A stretch of DNA of 34,062 nt. Source: an uncultured Dorea sp. (lineage in GTDB: Bacteria; Bacillota; Clostridia; Lachnospirales; Lachnospiraceae). This document shows, in pieces, positions 26,322-33,986 of this stretch. The notes under the pieces were generated by a model that saw only the letters and a list, made by a program, of their open reading frames with translations, was not told the DNA's origin and searched no databases. Where the stretch lies: contig CAJTUQ010000016.1 in assembly GCA_910579335.1 (NCBI GenBank), forward strand, positions 320 through 34,381, read 5' to 3'. A program made the translations under genes and the position numbers. The stretch's first letter is position 1. Each line of letters begins with the position of its first letter.

Positions 26322-27587
26322 CTACAGCAGTATTTCCTTCACTACGTCGCCCATCGCACTTTTATAGCTCACCTTCCCCACGGCTTCCTCCGTGACGATA
26401 TCTACGCTTCCAATCTCTGAGCCATTCAGATAGTATTTTGCCTCTCCCACCTTCTGCCCCTTTTTCACAGGCGCTTTCAACGACTTTTTCACCGTGGCCT
26501 TCCGCTCAATTGTACTTAGGTCGGCCCCTGTGGCATCCACGTAGAAAAACGGCTCTTTCTGCGCTGCGGCCGCCTGTTCTTTTACTCCCCGTTTTACTTT
26601 GACCGGCTTTACCGGCTTCACGGTATCCTCCATATATTTCTGGCATTTTCCAAAACCGTGATTGAGCAGCGTAATTGCATCCTTGTTCCGAAGCTTGCTG
26701 TCGTCGGCCGCCATAATCACTGCAATCAGCTCCATATCTTCCTTTTTCGCCGTAGCGGAAATACAGAATTTCGCCTTGCTTGTGGAACCAGTCTTTAGTC
26801 CCGTGGCATACTCGTAGTGGCGGATTAATTTATTCGTATTGCTGAGCCCAAATTCCTTCTCTCCTTTTTTGGTCTTATGAGTAATGTTTTCCATCCAAAT
26901 CATGCAGTAGTCGTGAATCTGGGGGTACTTTGTAATCAATTCCCTTGACATAAGGGCGATATCCCTGGCCGTCGTAAGATGACCGTCCGTATCAAGCCCG
27001 TTGCAGTTTTCAAAATGCGTATTCTCCATTCCCAGCCCTTTTGCCCGCTCATTCATCTTCGCCACAAACTCTTCCTCGCTGCCGCAGATAAACTCGGCCA
27101 TCGCCACGCACGCATCATTGGCGCTGGCTACGGAAATACATTTTATCATCGTATCAACAGTCTGTGTTTCCCCCGGCTCTAAAAACACCTGCGAACCGCC
27201 CATAGAAGCCGCATATTCCGAAGTCGCCACCTCGTCCTCAAGCTTTATTTTTCCTTCGTTCAGGGCGTCAAATATCAGCAGCAGCGTCATAACCTTTGTG
27301 ACGCTGGCCGGCGGCCTTTTCACATCCGGCTCTTTCTCGTAAATAATCTGTCCGGTAGACGTTTCCATTAAAATAGCAGAAGGCGCCGACACCGTATCCT
27401 TGCTGTCGGCCTTTTCCTCCTGCTGTTTTCCTCTCTCTTTTTCCTGCTGTCCCTCCTGCGCTTCTTCTTTCTGAATCAGCCTTTCAAAATCGTCTCTGGC
27501 ATCGGATGCAATTGCCGGAAGCGGTATGCCCATTACAAAAACCGCACTCAAAAATACACAGAATACCCTCTGCAGCATATGTTTCAT
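26322..27587 (-). CDS. D-alanyl-D-alanine carboxypeptidase (DacF-like, S11)
   Basis: Second S11 penicillin-binding protein in the window, 421 residues. It has a signal peptide (QRVFCVFLSAVFVMGIPLPAIA, cleavage near residue 28) and then a Gln/Glu/Lys-rich spacer (about 35-62). The active-site motifs are SVTK (Ser95, Lys98), SAN (155-157) and KTG (265-267). The C-terminal beta domain ends in an amphipathic VVKEILL tail that may touch the membrane. It shares domain order with the other carboxypeptidase but differs strongly in sequence. DacF-type enzymes act during growth or sporulation; which applies here cannot be told. GGAG lies 9 bases before the ATG. Confidence 0.93.
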   Translation of the reverse strand: MKHMLQRVFCVFLSAVFVMGIPLPAIASDARDDFERLIQKEEAQEGQQEKERGKQQEEKADSKDTVSAPSAILMETSTGQIIYEKEPDVKRPPASVTKVMTLLLIFDALNEGKIKLEDEVATSEYAASMGGSQVFLEPGETQTVDTMIKCISVASANDACVAMAEFICGSEEEFVAKMNERAKGLGMENTHFENCNGLDTDGHLTTARDIALMSRELITKYPQIHDYCMIWMENITHKTKKGEKEFGLSNTNKLIRHYEYATGLKTGSTSKAKFCISATAKKEDMELIAVIMAADDSKLRNKDAITLLNHGFGKCQKYMEDTVKPVKPVKVKRGVKEQAAAAQKEPFFYVDATGADLSTIERKATVKKSLKAPVKKGQKVGEAKYYLNGSEIGSVDIVTEEAVGKVSYKSAMGDVVKEILL

Positions 27588-27659
27588 TTACAACGCTCCA
27601 TCATGTACTATTATTAATAATGTAATCATACACAATGAAAAATATGCCTGAAATGTTAT

Positions 27660-28520
27660 TTAACTTCGTATTCTCTCTCGCTCCGGATGCTCCCCGGACC
27701 ACCCTGTGGGCGGCATCGTGCTGATACGGTACATGTCCTCCTTTGATATCTCGAAAGAAAACAGTTCCTGATTCTGCCGCATCCTCTCTGGGGACGAGGA
27801 CTTGGGAAGAGGCAGCACACCCCGTTGAAGGGCATAGCGAAGACAGATCTGCGCCGGGGATACCCGGTATTTCCCGGCCAGTTCCACTATCAGCTCATCT
27901 TCAAGAACTCTTCCCCGCCCGATAGGGCTCCACGCCTGGACTAAAATGTCTTGCTCCTTGCAGTAGTTCACTACTGCTTCCTGCGTATGCCCCGGATGAA
28001 ACTCAATTTGATTTACCATCGGCCTGATACGGCAGTTCTCCAAAAGATTTTCGATATGGTGGGGGAGAAAATTGCTGAGGCCCACCGCCCTTATCTTCCC
28101 GTCCTCGTAAAGCTCCTCAAGCGCCCTCCAAGTCTTAACGTCAAGAGTCTTCCAGTCCTTATAGCCCGGCGACGGCAGCGGCCAGTGTATAAGATACAAA
28201 TCCAGATAGTCCGTCCCAAGTTTTTCAAGACTCCTTGAAAATGCCGCTTTCGCCGCGTCATACCCCATCTCGTCCTTCCACATCTTTGAAGTAATAAAAA
28301 ATTCTTCTCTTGGGAGCTTGCTCTCCTTTATGGCCTGTCCGAGAAAAGTTTCCGTTCCATAGAAAGAAGCCGTGTCAAAATAGCGGTAGCCGCACGCAGC
28401 CGCCTGTTTCAAAATTTCAACATTGTCCCCTAATGCCGCCTTGTATGTGCCAAAGGCAACACAGGGGATTTTTACACCATTATTCAGCGTATATGTATCA
28501 CAGATACTTGTAAGATTCAT
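27660..28520 (-). CDS. Aldo/keto reductase
   Basis: NADPH-dependent carbonyl reductase with the TIM-barrel AKR fold, 286 residues. The catalytic tetrad is visible: Asp49 and Tyr54 in YFDTASFYG, Lys79 in ITSKMW and His112 in LYLIHWP. The cofactor region includes VGLSNF, NQIEFHP, AWSPIGRG and PLPKSSSPERM. The likely substrate is a small aldehyde or ketone, not determined. It lies 33 bases after the DUF2971 gene on the same strand with no terminator seen between them, so it may be the last gene of the csoR-copA transcript. Confidence 0.94.
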   Translation of the reverse strand: MNLTSICDTYTLNNGVKIPCVAFGTYKAALGDNVEILKQAAACGYRYFDTASFYGTETFLGQAIKESKLPREEFFITSKMWKDEMGYDAAKAAFSRSLEKLGTDYLDLYLIHWPLPSPGYKDWKTLDVKTWRALEELYEDGKIRAVGLSNFLPHHIENLLENCRIRPMVNQIEFHPGHTQEAVVNYCKEQDILVQAWSPIGRGRVLEDELIVELAGKYRVSPAQICLRYALQRGVLPLPKSSSPERMRQNQELFSFEISKEDMYRISTMPPTGWSGEHPERERIRS

Positions 28521-28553
28521 ATTCCTTCCCTTCCCATAAAATTAACCGCCATA

Positions 28554-29408
28554 CTAATACCGCAGCTTTATATTTGACAGCGCAACCTTTGCTTTATAGC
28601 CTTTGATGTACAGCATATATTCCATTCCGCTCTTTGCAAGGTCAATATGGTTCTGCGGCGCAATCATAATTTCTTCAACCGGCAGGTTTCTGTCACTCAG
28701 CGGGATTTCGATATACGGAAGCATAAAGCCGTCTTTGGCGCGAAAATATACGGCGGTATCCTTCTGTTTTTTAAAGACAAACCGATATTCCTGCTCTTGT
28801 GCAAATCCCCCGTGCTTAAAAAACATGGCATACACATCCGCCGTTCTCTGGAATTTCCTGCACGCTTTCATATAATCGCCGTCCTGCGGGTTCCTGCTTC
28901 CCGCTTCCAGCACTTTATCCAGCGGCATGCGAAGAAGATTCGGCAGATAACTGCAGATGTTCTTTCTGATAAGCTGTTTTTGCTTCTTTGCGTCATAAAC
29001 TACAAGTCCATGATACGCAATCTCCGCCACCTCCTCTATCCTTGCAATGATTTCATCGCTCCGAAATCCTATATTGTATCCGGTCTTATTCCCAAACTCC
29101 GACCACATCGTGATGCTGTCTTGACACTTCGAAAAGGAAAGCACGAAATATTCCCGGTTCTTTTCCCTCTCGGCATAGATTGTATCCCTAAGAAACATCT
29201 CTTTCCATTCCGGATTTTTAATATTCTCCCGGCACACCTCATCGATAATCCCATAAATATGGGAAAATTCATTGGGGTCATTCAGGAAATCACTCTTTGT
29301 GGCCCAGAAACAATTATGGTTTATAATGCCGTTGATTCCATTGCTTTTCGTATAATGATACAGTATACTTCCTTTTTCGACCTGCTCTAATTTTACCTGC
29401 CTACTCAA
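28554..29408 (-). CDS. DUF2971 protein, translationally coupled to copA
   Basis: A protein of about 284 residues recognised as DUF2971 by LYHYTKSNGINGIINHN near the N-terminus, FWATKSDFLNDPNEFSHIYG, and the mid-region SFSKCQDSITMWSEFGNKTG followed by a barrel-like NIGFRSDEI. The family has no known enzyme activity that I can state. No ATG is available near the start: the TTG at 29408 has AGGTGG 6 bases upstream, inside the last codons of copA, and overlaps the copA stop region by 8 bases. This strongly suggests coupled translation. There is no signal peptide or membrane span, so it acts in the cytoplasm. A copper-related role is inferred only from its position. Confidence 0.82.
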   Translation of the reverse strand: MSRQVKLEQVEKGSILYHYTKSNGINGIINHNCFWATKSDFLNDPNEFSHIYGIIDEVCRENIKNPEWKEMFLRDTIYAEREKNREYFVLSFSKCQDSITMWSEFGNKTGYNIGFRSDEIIARIEEVAEIAYHGLVVYDAKKQKQLIRKNICSYLPNLLRMPLDKVLEAGSRNPQDGDYMKACRKFQRTADVYAMFFKHGGFAQEQEYRFVFKKQKDTAVYFRAKDGFMLPYIEIPLSDRNLPVEEIMIAPQNHIDLAKSGMEYMLYIKGYKAKVALSNIKLRY

Positions 29409-29610
29409 TTCCAACCACCTGATAGTCCTGCTCTTCTACTGTCTTTTTCAATATCTCATCAGAAACTTCCCCGTTAAGGCTTAGAACCGCCGTTCCTGCC
29501 TCATGGCTTACTACGGCTTCTGAAACCTCCGGAAGCGCCTCCAATACCTTTTTCACTCTCGCCTCACAGTGCCCACACATCATACCTTCGATTTTCATTG
29601 TTTTTTTCAT
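29401..29610 (-). CDS. copZ: Nested in-frame CopZ-like copper chaperone (possible internal start of copA)
   Basis: The last 69 codons of copA encode a self-contained ferredoxin-like HMA domain beginning with Met (MKKTMKIEGMMCGHC, metal ligands in the MxCxxC motif) and ending at the copA stop. AAGGAGGAG lies 6 bases before this internal ATG, a stronger site than the one at the true copA start. The frame is the same as copA, so ribosomes could make a free chaperone of the usual CopZ size in addition to the fused domain. This is inference from the sequence; the fused domain may also be the only product. Confidence 0.5.
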   Translation of the reverse strand: MKKTMKIEGMMCGHCEARVKKVLEALPEVSEAVVSHEAGTAVLSLNGEVSDEILKKTVEEQDYQVVGIE

Positions 29611-31980
29611 GGTTAACTCCTCCTTTACATCTTTTTTAACACGGATGCCGCCCGCATGCTTCTTATCTTTGCCTGCATCATGCATCTGAAACCAGTTTAA
29701 CCGCAATGCGTTCATCACGACGCAGAAACTGGAAAGGCTCATAGCCGCCGCACCGAACATCGGATTTAATTTCAGCCCGAACATCGGATACCAAAGCCCC
29801 GCTGCCAGCGGTATCCCAATGACATTGTAAAAAAATGCCCAGAACAAATTTTCATGGATATTCCTAAGCGTTGCACGGCTCATCCTGATTGCCGCCGGGA
29901 CGTCGCTCAGACGGCTCTTCATAAGCACTACGTCCGCCGCGTCTATGGCGATATCTGTTCCCGCTCCGATGGCAATGCCCATATCGGCCCTTGTGAGCGC
30001 AGGCGCATCATTTATGCCATCGCCTACCATCGCAACCTTCCCCTGACTTTTGAGGGAACGGATGACACTCTCCTTTCCATCCGGCAGAACTCCTGCGATA
30101 ACCCTGTTAACGCCTGCCTGTCTGCCAATCGCCTTCGCCGTGCGCTCATTGTCCCCTGTCAGCATAACTACATAAATACCCATATTCTGAAGTTCCCTCA
30201 CTGCTGCGGGGCTGTCTTCCTTTATCACGTCCGCCACGGCAATAATCCCCAGAAACTCTCCGTTCCTGCTAAAAAACAGAGGGGTCTTTCCCTGCTCTGA
30301 AAGCTCCTTTGCCTTTTGCTCCATTTCATCCGGAATCTCTGCGCTTCCGGAAATAAACTTCTGATTCCCGCCTGTCAGCGTGTCGCTGCCAAGCTTTGCC
30401 CTCAGGCCGTTTCCTGCAGCCGCATGAAAATCCGTCACCTCGTCCGTCCCGTACCCTTTCTCCGAAAGCAGCTTGTTTATCTCCTCCAGCCGCTCCTCGC
30501 CCAGAGCCAAGACCGCCCGTGCCAGCGGATGCTCGCTTTTTTTCTCCAGCACATAGGCGCAGGCAAGAAGTTCAATCTCCGCCACCCTCTCCGCGGCACA
30601 GATATCCGTCGCCTCCGGCTCTCCTCTTGTGATAGTGCCGGTCTTGTCAAGCGCCACAATCTGCATCTTGCCGGTTTCTTCCAAAGAAACTGCGGTTTTA
30701 AACATAATGCCGTTTTTTGCACCCACACCGTTTCCGACCATGATAGCCACCGGCGTTGCAAGGCCTAACGCGCAGGGGCAGCTTATTACCAGCACGGAGA
30801 TTCCTCTGGCAAGCGCAAAGCCGATGCCCTGGCCCGCAATGAGCCAAATGATCGTTGTCACCGCCGCAAGGACTATCACTACCGGCACAAATACGCCGGA
30901 CACTTTATCGGCCACTTTTGCAATGGGCGCTTTTGTCGCCGCCGCATCACTGACCATCCGGATAATCTGTGACAGCGTGGTATCTTCACCAACCCTGACC
31001 GCCTCACATTTTAAAAATCCCGACTGGTTTAATGTGGCTGCCGATACTTTTGCGCCCGCCTCTTTATCAACCGGAATACTCTCTCCGGTAAGCGCCGCCT
31101 CATTGACTGCGCTGCTGCCTTCCAGCACAATCCCGTCCACAGGTATATTTTCTCCGGGACGTACCACGAAGATATCTCCCCTGCTTACCTGATCAATGGG
31201 GACCTTCGTCTCTTTTCCTTCTTTCAAGATGACCGCTGTCTTCGGCGCCAGCTTCATAAGGCTCTTTAAAGCATCCGTCGTCTTTCCCTTTGACCTCGCC
31301 TCCAGCATCTTCCCTACCGTAATCAGCGTCAATATCATAGCGGCTGATTCAAAATAAAACTCATGCATGTACGCCGCCACTTTGTCCATGTCCATCCGCA
31401 TCTGGGCATCCGTCATGGCAAATAAGGCATATGTGCTATATACATAGGACGCTCCCGCACCGAGAGCCACCAGCGCGTCCATGTTCGGCGCCCTGTGAAT
31501 CATGCTTTGAAAGCCGCTGATAAAAAACTTCTGGTTCACCACCATCACGGCCGTCGTAAAAAGAAGCTGCCAAAGCCCCGCCGCCACATGATTTTCTGCC
31601 AGCGCCTTTGGCAGCGGCCAGTTCCACATCATATGCCCCATAGACACATACATCAGCGGTATCAGAAGACAGAGGGAAGCAATCAGCCTCTTTTTCATCT
31701 TCGGAGTCTCTCTGTCCTTTAAAAAATCCTCGGCAGCCGCGCTCCCTTCTCCCGCCGCACTGCCCGATACGCTTTTCCCGCCGCCCTTCTTCTCTGCGCC
31801 ATACCCGGCGTCCGTAACGGCAGCAATAATTTTTTCAGAGGAGGCGTCTCCTTCCACACCCATAGAATTTGTAAGGAGGCTTACCGAGCAGGAGGTTACG
31901 CCGGGAACCTTCGACACCGCTTTTTCCACCCGCGCACTGCATGCAGCGCAGCTCATGCCTGTCACTGTAAACTGTTCCAT
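29401..31980 (-). CDS. copA: Copper-exporting P1B-type ATPase with N- and C-terminal metal-binding domains
   Basis: Membrane pump that exports Cu(I). The 859 residues contain an N-terminal HMA domain with GMSCAACS (Cys11, Cys14), four early membrane spans, the actuator motif LTGES, the transmembrane metal site CPC (401-403 in SCPCALG), the phosphorylation motif DKTGT (Asp445), the SEHPLA nucleotide-binding motif, GDGINDAPAL, and two final membrane spans. A charged linker leads to a complete second HMA domain at the C-terminus (about 791-859, GMMCGHCEAR). The CPC site and the CsoR gene just upstream point to copper rather than zinc or cadmium. The ATG follows AAAGGTGG. See the nested copZ entry for the C-terminal domain. 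Confidence 0.96.
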   Translation of the reverse strand: MEQFTVTGMSCAACSARVEKAVSKVPGVTSCSVSLLTNSMGVEGDASSEKIIAAVTDAGYGAEKKGGGKSVSGSAAGEGSAAAEDFLKDRETPKMKKRLIASLCLLIPLMYVSMGHMMWNWPLPKALAENHVAAGLWQLLFTTAVMVVNQKFFISGFQSMIHRAPNMDALVALGAGASYVYSTYALFAMTDAQMRMDMDKVAAYMHEFYFESAAMILTLITVGKMLEARSKGKTTDALKSLMKLAPKTAVILKEGKETKVPIDQVSRGDIFVVRPGENIPVDGIVLEGSSAVNEAALTGESIPVDKEAGAKVSAATLNQSGFLKCEAVRVGEDTTLSQIIRMVSDAAATKAPIAKVADKVSGVFVPVVIVLAAVTTIIWLIAGQGIGFALARGISVLVISCPCALGLATPVAIMVGNGVGAKNGIMFKTAVSLEETGKMQIVALDKTGTITRGEPEATDICAAERVAEIELLACAYVLEKKSEHPLARAVLALGEERLEEINKLLSEKGYGTDEVTDFHAAAGNGLRAKLGSDTLTGGNQKFISGSAEIPDEMEQKAKELSEQGKTPLFFSRNGEFLGIIAVADVIKEDSPAAVRELQNMGIYVVMLTGDNERTAKAIGRQAGVNRVIAGVLPDGKESVIRSLKSQGKVAMVGDGINDAPALTRADMGIAIGAGTDIAIDAADVVLMKSRLSDVPAAIRMSRATLRNIHENLFWAFFYNVIGIPLAAGLWYPMFGLKLNPMFGAAAMSLSSFCVVMNALRLNWFQMHDAGKDKKHAGGIRVKKDVKEELTMKKTMKIEGMMCGHCEARVKKVLEALPEVSEAVVSHEAGTAVLSLNGEVSDEILKKTVEEQDYQVVGIE

Positions 31981-32003
31981 AATATCCGTCCACCTTTACC
32001 CAT

Positions 32004-32366
32004 TTATTTCATAAGCCTCTGCATGGCTGCCACAAGCTCTTCAATCGTCTCTTCTTTTCCTTCCCTGATGTCTTTTGCCACACAGGTACGGATATGTTCC
32101 GCCAGCAGCACTTTATTGAAGCTGTTAAGCGCCGCGTTGATGGACGATACTTGAATCAATATATCCGTACAATACACATCCCGTTCAACCATGCGCTTTA
32201 CGCCCCTGACCTGTCCTTCAATCCTGCTTAGACGGTTAATTAAATCCCTGTATTCCTTTTCCGAGCGCTCCTTTGTCCTGCCGCTGCAGCAGCTTTCTGT
32301 CATTTCCGTATTATTCATTTCTTCCATATTAACCAGATTCACCTGCCTTATTTGTTCTTTTTTCAT
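32004..32366 (-). CDS. csoR: CsoR-family copper-sensing repressor
   Basis: Helical DUF156/CsoR repressor that leaves DNA when Cu(I) binds. The copper ligands are present as Cys66 (VYCTDILIQ), His91 and Cys95 (AEHIRTCV), on a helical core starting LINRLSRIEGQVRG. The open frame gives 120 residues from ATG 32366, but this ATG has no ribosome binding site and lies only a few bases from the predicted transcription start. Internal ATGs (codons 14, 17 and 22) would give 99-107 residues, closer to family length, so the start is uncertain. It is followed 23 bases later by copA. Confidence 0.92.
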   Translation of the reverse strand: MKKEQIRQVNLVNMEEMNNTEMTESCCSGRTKERSEKEYRDLINRLSRIEGQVRGVKRMVERDVYCTDILIQVSSINAALNSFNKVLLAEHIRTCVAKDIREGKEETIEELVAAMQRLMK

Positions 32367-32375
32367 ATCACATTT

Positions 32376-32404
32376 ATCATATACCCTATAAGGGTATATT
32401 TCAA
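32376..32404 (-). promoter_or_regulatory. Promoter of the csoR-copA operon
   Basis: On the minus strand TTGAAA (32404-32399), 17 bases, TATGAT (32381-32376). The expected start site is near 32369, within about 3 bases of the first csoR ATG. Confidence 0.82.
32379..32399. promoter_or_regulatory. CsoR operator
   Basis: Perfect 9-base arms ATATACCCT / AGGGTATAT with a 3-base centre. The TACCC...GGGTA core fits known CsoR sites. It fills the spacer between the -35 and -10 boxes. Confidence 0.88.
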
Positions 32405-32465
32405 GTGTTTTTCACAAAATAATACATGTTTTTATCAGGCATGTTTCATTTGGTTCTCCCTATGC

Positions 32466-33641
32466 TTATCCACAGCAGAGAGAGAGTATCTTATCCGCAG
32501 CTCCCTTTGCCCCGGAACATCTTTTAAATTTTTCAGAGATTGCTTCTGCGTTTTCCTTATAGGATTTCTCCTTCATCAGCCGTCCCGCAGCTTCTAAAAC
32601 GGTTGACGGCTCCATGCTCTTAAGCAGGACTCCCGCACCAAGCTGTTCGACTCTCTTTGCGACCCCCTTCTGCTCCGGCGTCTGCGGACACATAACAAGA
32701 GGAACGCCAAAATACAGGCTTTCGTTCACACTGTTCATCCCGCAATGGGAAAAAAACACATCCGCTTTCTTCAGCACCCCAATCTGGTCAACCTTTTTAT
32801 GCACGGATATATTACAGGGCAGCTCTCCCAACTGCAGGATATCCGTCAAATCCCCCACAGACAATATGGCCTGGTACTCCGTATCCGCAAATGCGGCAAT
32901 GCACTGTTTATAAAAGAAGCTCCTATTATTATTTACCGTCCCCATTGAAATATATACAAGCCTGTCCTTTGTCTTATGCACTTCCTCTGAAACGGGGCGG
33001 ATGGACGGTCCCGCAAAAACGTATCTGTCTGAAAAAGTATCGGAACAGGGCTGAAACTCCTTTGACGTGTACACAATCGTGTGGGTGTCATTGTCATTCT
33101 GGAGGATATCAAGCACGTTCTTTACGGGATATCCATGTTTTTGCAGCCTTTTTATCTGCTTGTTAACCTTCGGCATGGAGAATAACATAGCCAGAAGCTC
33201 TTTGAAACCGTGTCCCATAATTTTTGATGAATATTTATTAAATGCAAAAGTAGTTGTCGACGATACGAAAGGAATCCCCAGTTTCAAAGCAGCGGCTTTC
33301 CCCCACACTGCCATAGAATCGGCGACAATACAGTCCGGCTCCAGCTGTTTCATGTCACAGAGCATAGCCGGCCAGAGCGCCAGGGCCGTATCCGCCAGAA
33401 TGCGGACGGAAAGCGCCAAATCACTTCCGGCTCTTGCCCCTTCCCTGCGGCCGGGCTCTATCCCTCTGGTATACATATCGCAAGGGACAAACTCCGCGCC
33501 CGCTTCTTCAATCATCTTCTGCATCGGCTCGTAGGAATAGTACCACACCTTATGTCCTCTTGATACGAGCTCCCTCACTACTCCCAATGTAGGATTCGTA
33601 TGTCCGAAGGCAGGTATGTTAAAAAATACGATTTTACTCAT
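32466..33641 (-). CDS. MGT-family glycosyltransferase (GT1, macrolide/UDP-glycosyltransferase type)
   Basis: Cytoplasmic GT-B fold enzyme of 391 residues that transfers a sugar from a nucleotide donor to a small hydrophobic acceptor. The N-terminal acceptor domain starts FFNIPAFGHTNPTLGVVREL with the conserved His14. The C-terminal donor domain shows VYISMGTV and the signature SHCGMNSVNESLYFGVPLVM followed by PQTPEQ, with Glu-Gln where plant enzymes have Asp-Gln. Relatives (YjiC, macrolide glycosyltransferases) inactivate antibiotics or decorate lipids; the acceptor here is unknown. GGAGGTG lies 4 bases before the ATG. It follows an AbrB-type regulator by 26 bases. Confidence 0.92.
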   Translation of the reverse strand: MSKIVFFNIPAFGHTNPTLGVVRELVSRGHKVWYYSYEPMQKMIEEAGAEFVPCDMYTRGIEPGRREGARAGSDLALSVRILADTALALWPAMLCDMKQLEPDCIVADSMAVWGKAAALKLGIPFVSSTTTFAFNKYSSKIMGHGFKELLAMLFSMPKVNKQIKRLQKHGYPVKNVLDILQNDNDTHTIVYTSKEFQPCSDTFSDRYVFAGPSIRPVSEEVHKTKDRLVYISMGTVNNNRSFFYKQCIAAFADTEYQAILSVGDLTDILQLGELPCNISVHKKVDQIGVLKKADVFFSHCGMNSVNESLYFGVPLVMCPQTPEQKGVAKRVEQLGAGVLLKSMEPSTVLEAAGRLMKEKSYKENAEAISEKFKRCSGAKGAADKILSLCCG

Positions 33642-33667
33642 TTGACACCTCCGTCTCCAGTTCGTTT

Positions 33668-33874
33668 TTACTCCAGTTCCTTAAAAAGCTTTGAGAAATG
33701 CTTATCCCGCGTTTCTTTCGTGGGAATCGCTATCCCTTTCTCCAAATCCGCCAGCACAAGAATGGAGTCTCCCGGTTTAATATCAAACAGTTCTCTGGCT
33801 TCTTTCGGAATTACAAACTGCCCCTTCTCACCTATTTTTACCATCCACGCATATTTTCCCTCAGGAAATTCCAT
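33668..33874 (-). CDS. AbrB/SpoVT-type DNA-binding protein
   Basis: A 68-residue swapped-hairpin AbrB-domain protein: the core is KIGEKGQFVIPKEARELFDI followed by PGDSILVLAD, and the rest is a short basic/acidic helix (TRDKHFSKLFKELE). It starts at ATG 33874 behind GGAGGGAGGG; an ATG six codons upstream has no ribosome binding site. AbrB-fold proteins of this size are transition-state regulators, antitoxins or local repressors. No toxin gene follows; the partner is the glycosyltransferase, so it probably regulates its own operon. Two palindromic half-site groups upstream are candidate binding sites. Confidence 0.88.
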   Translation of the reverse strand: MEFPEGKYAWMVKIGEKGQFVIPKEARELFDIKPGDSILVLADLEKGIAIPTKETRDKHFSKLFKELE

Positions 33875-33931
33875 AACATTCCCTCCCTCCATATGTATTT
33901 CTTCAAAATCTTATTGTGTGATTAATACTAT

Positions 33932-33951
33932 TAGTATGATTAATCATACTA
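33932..33951. promoter_or_regulatory. Perfect 20-base palindrome upstream of the AbrB gene
   Basis: TAGTATGATT followed by its reverse complement, with no spacer. A degenerate third half-site (TAGTATTAAT on the minus strand, 33930-33921) lies one base further toward the gene. It overlaps the predicted -10 box, so it is a strong candidate operator, perhaps for the AbrB protein itself. Confidence 0.75.
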
Positions 33952-33971
33952 CAAAGTTACAAAAAACACAA
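33943..33971 (-). promoter_or_regulatory. Probable promoter of the AbrB-glycosyltransferase operon
   Basis: On the minus strand TTGTGT (33971-33966), 17 bases, TATGAT (33948-33943). The -35 box is weak (3 of 6), which would fit a regulated promoter. The -10 lies inside the palindrome. Confidence 0.5.
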
Positions 33972-33986
33972 TATCTGTCAGATATT
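33961..33986 (-). terminator. AT-rich terminator-like hairpin after the partial upstream gene
   Basis: On the minus strand AATATC-TGACA-GATATT is followed by GTGTTTTTT. It overlaps the stop codon of the partial gene. The stem is weak, so read-through into the AbrB gene is possible. Confidence 0.5.

Noticed and set aside
33668..33874. AbrB-like protein as an antitoxin
   Set aside because: No toxin gene lies next to it; the downstream gene is a glycosyltransferase.
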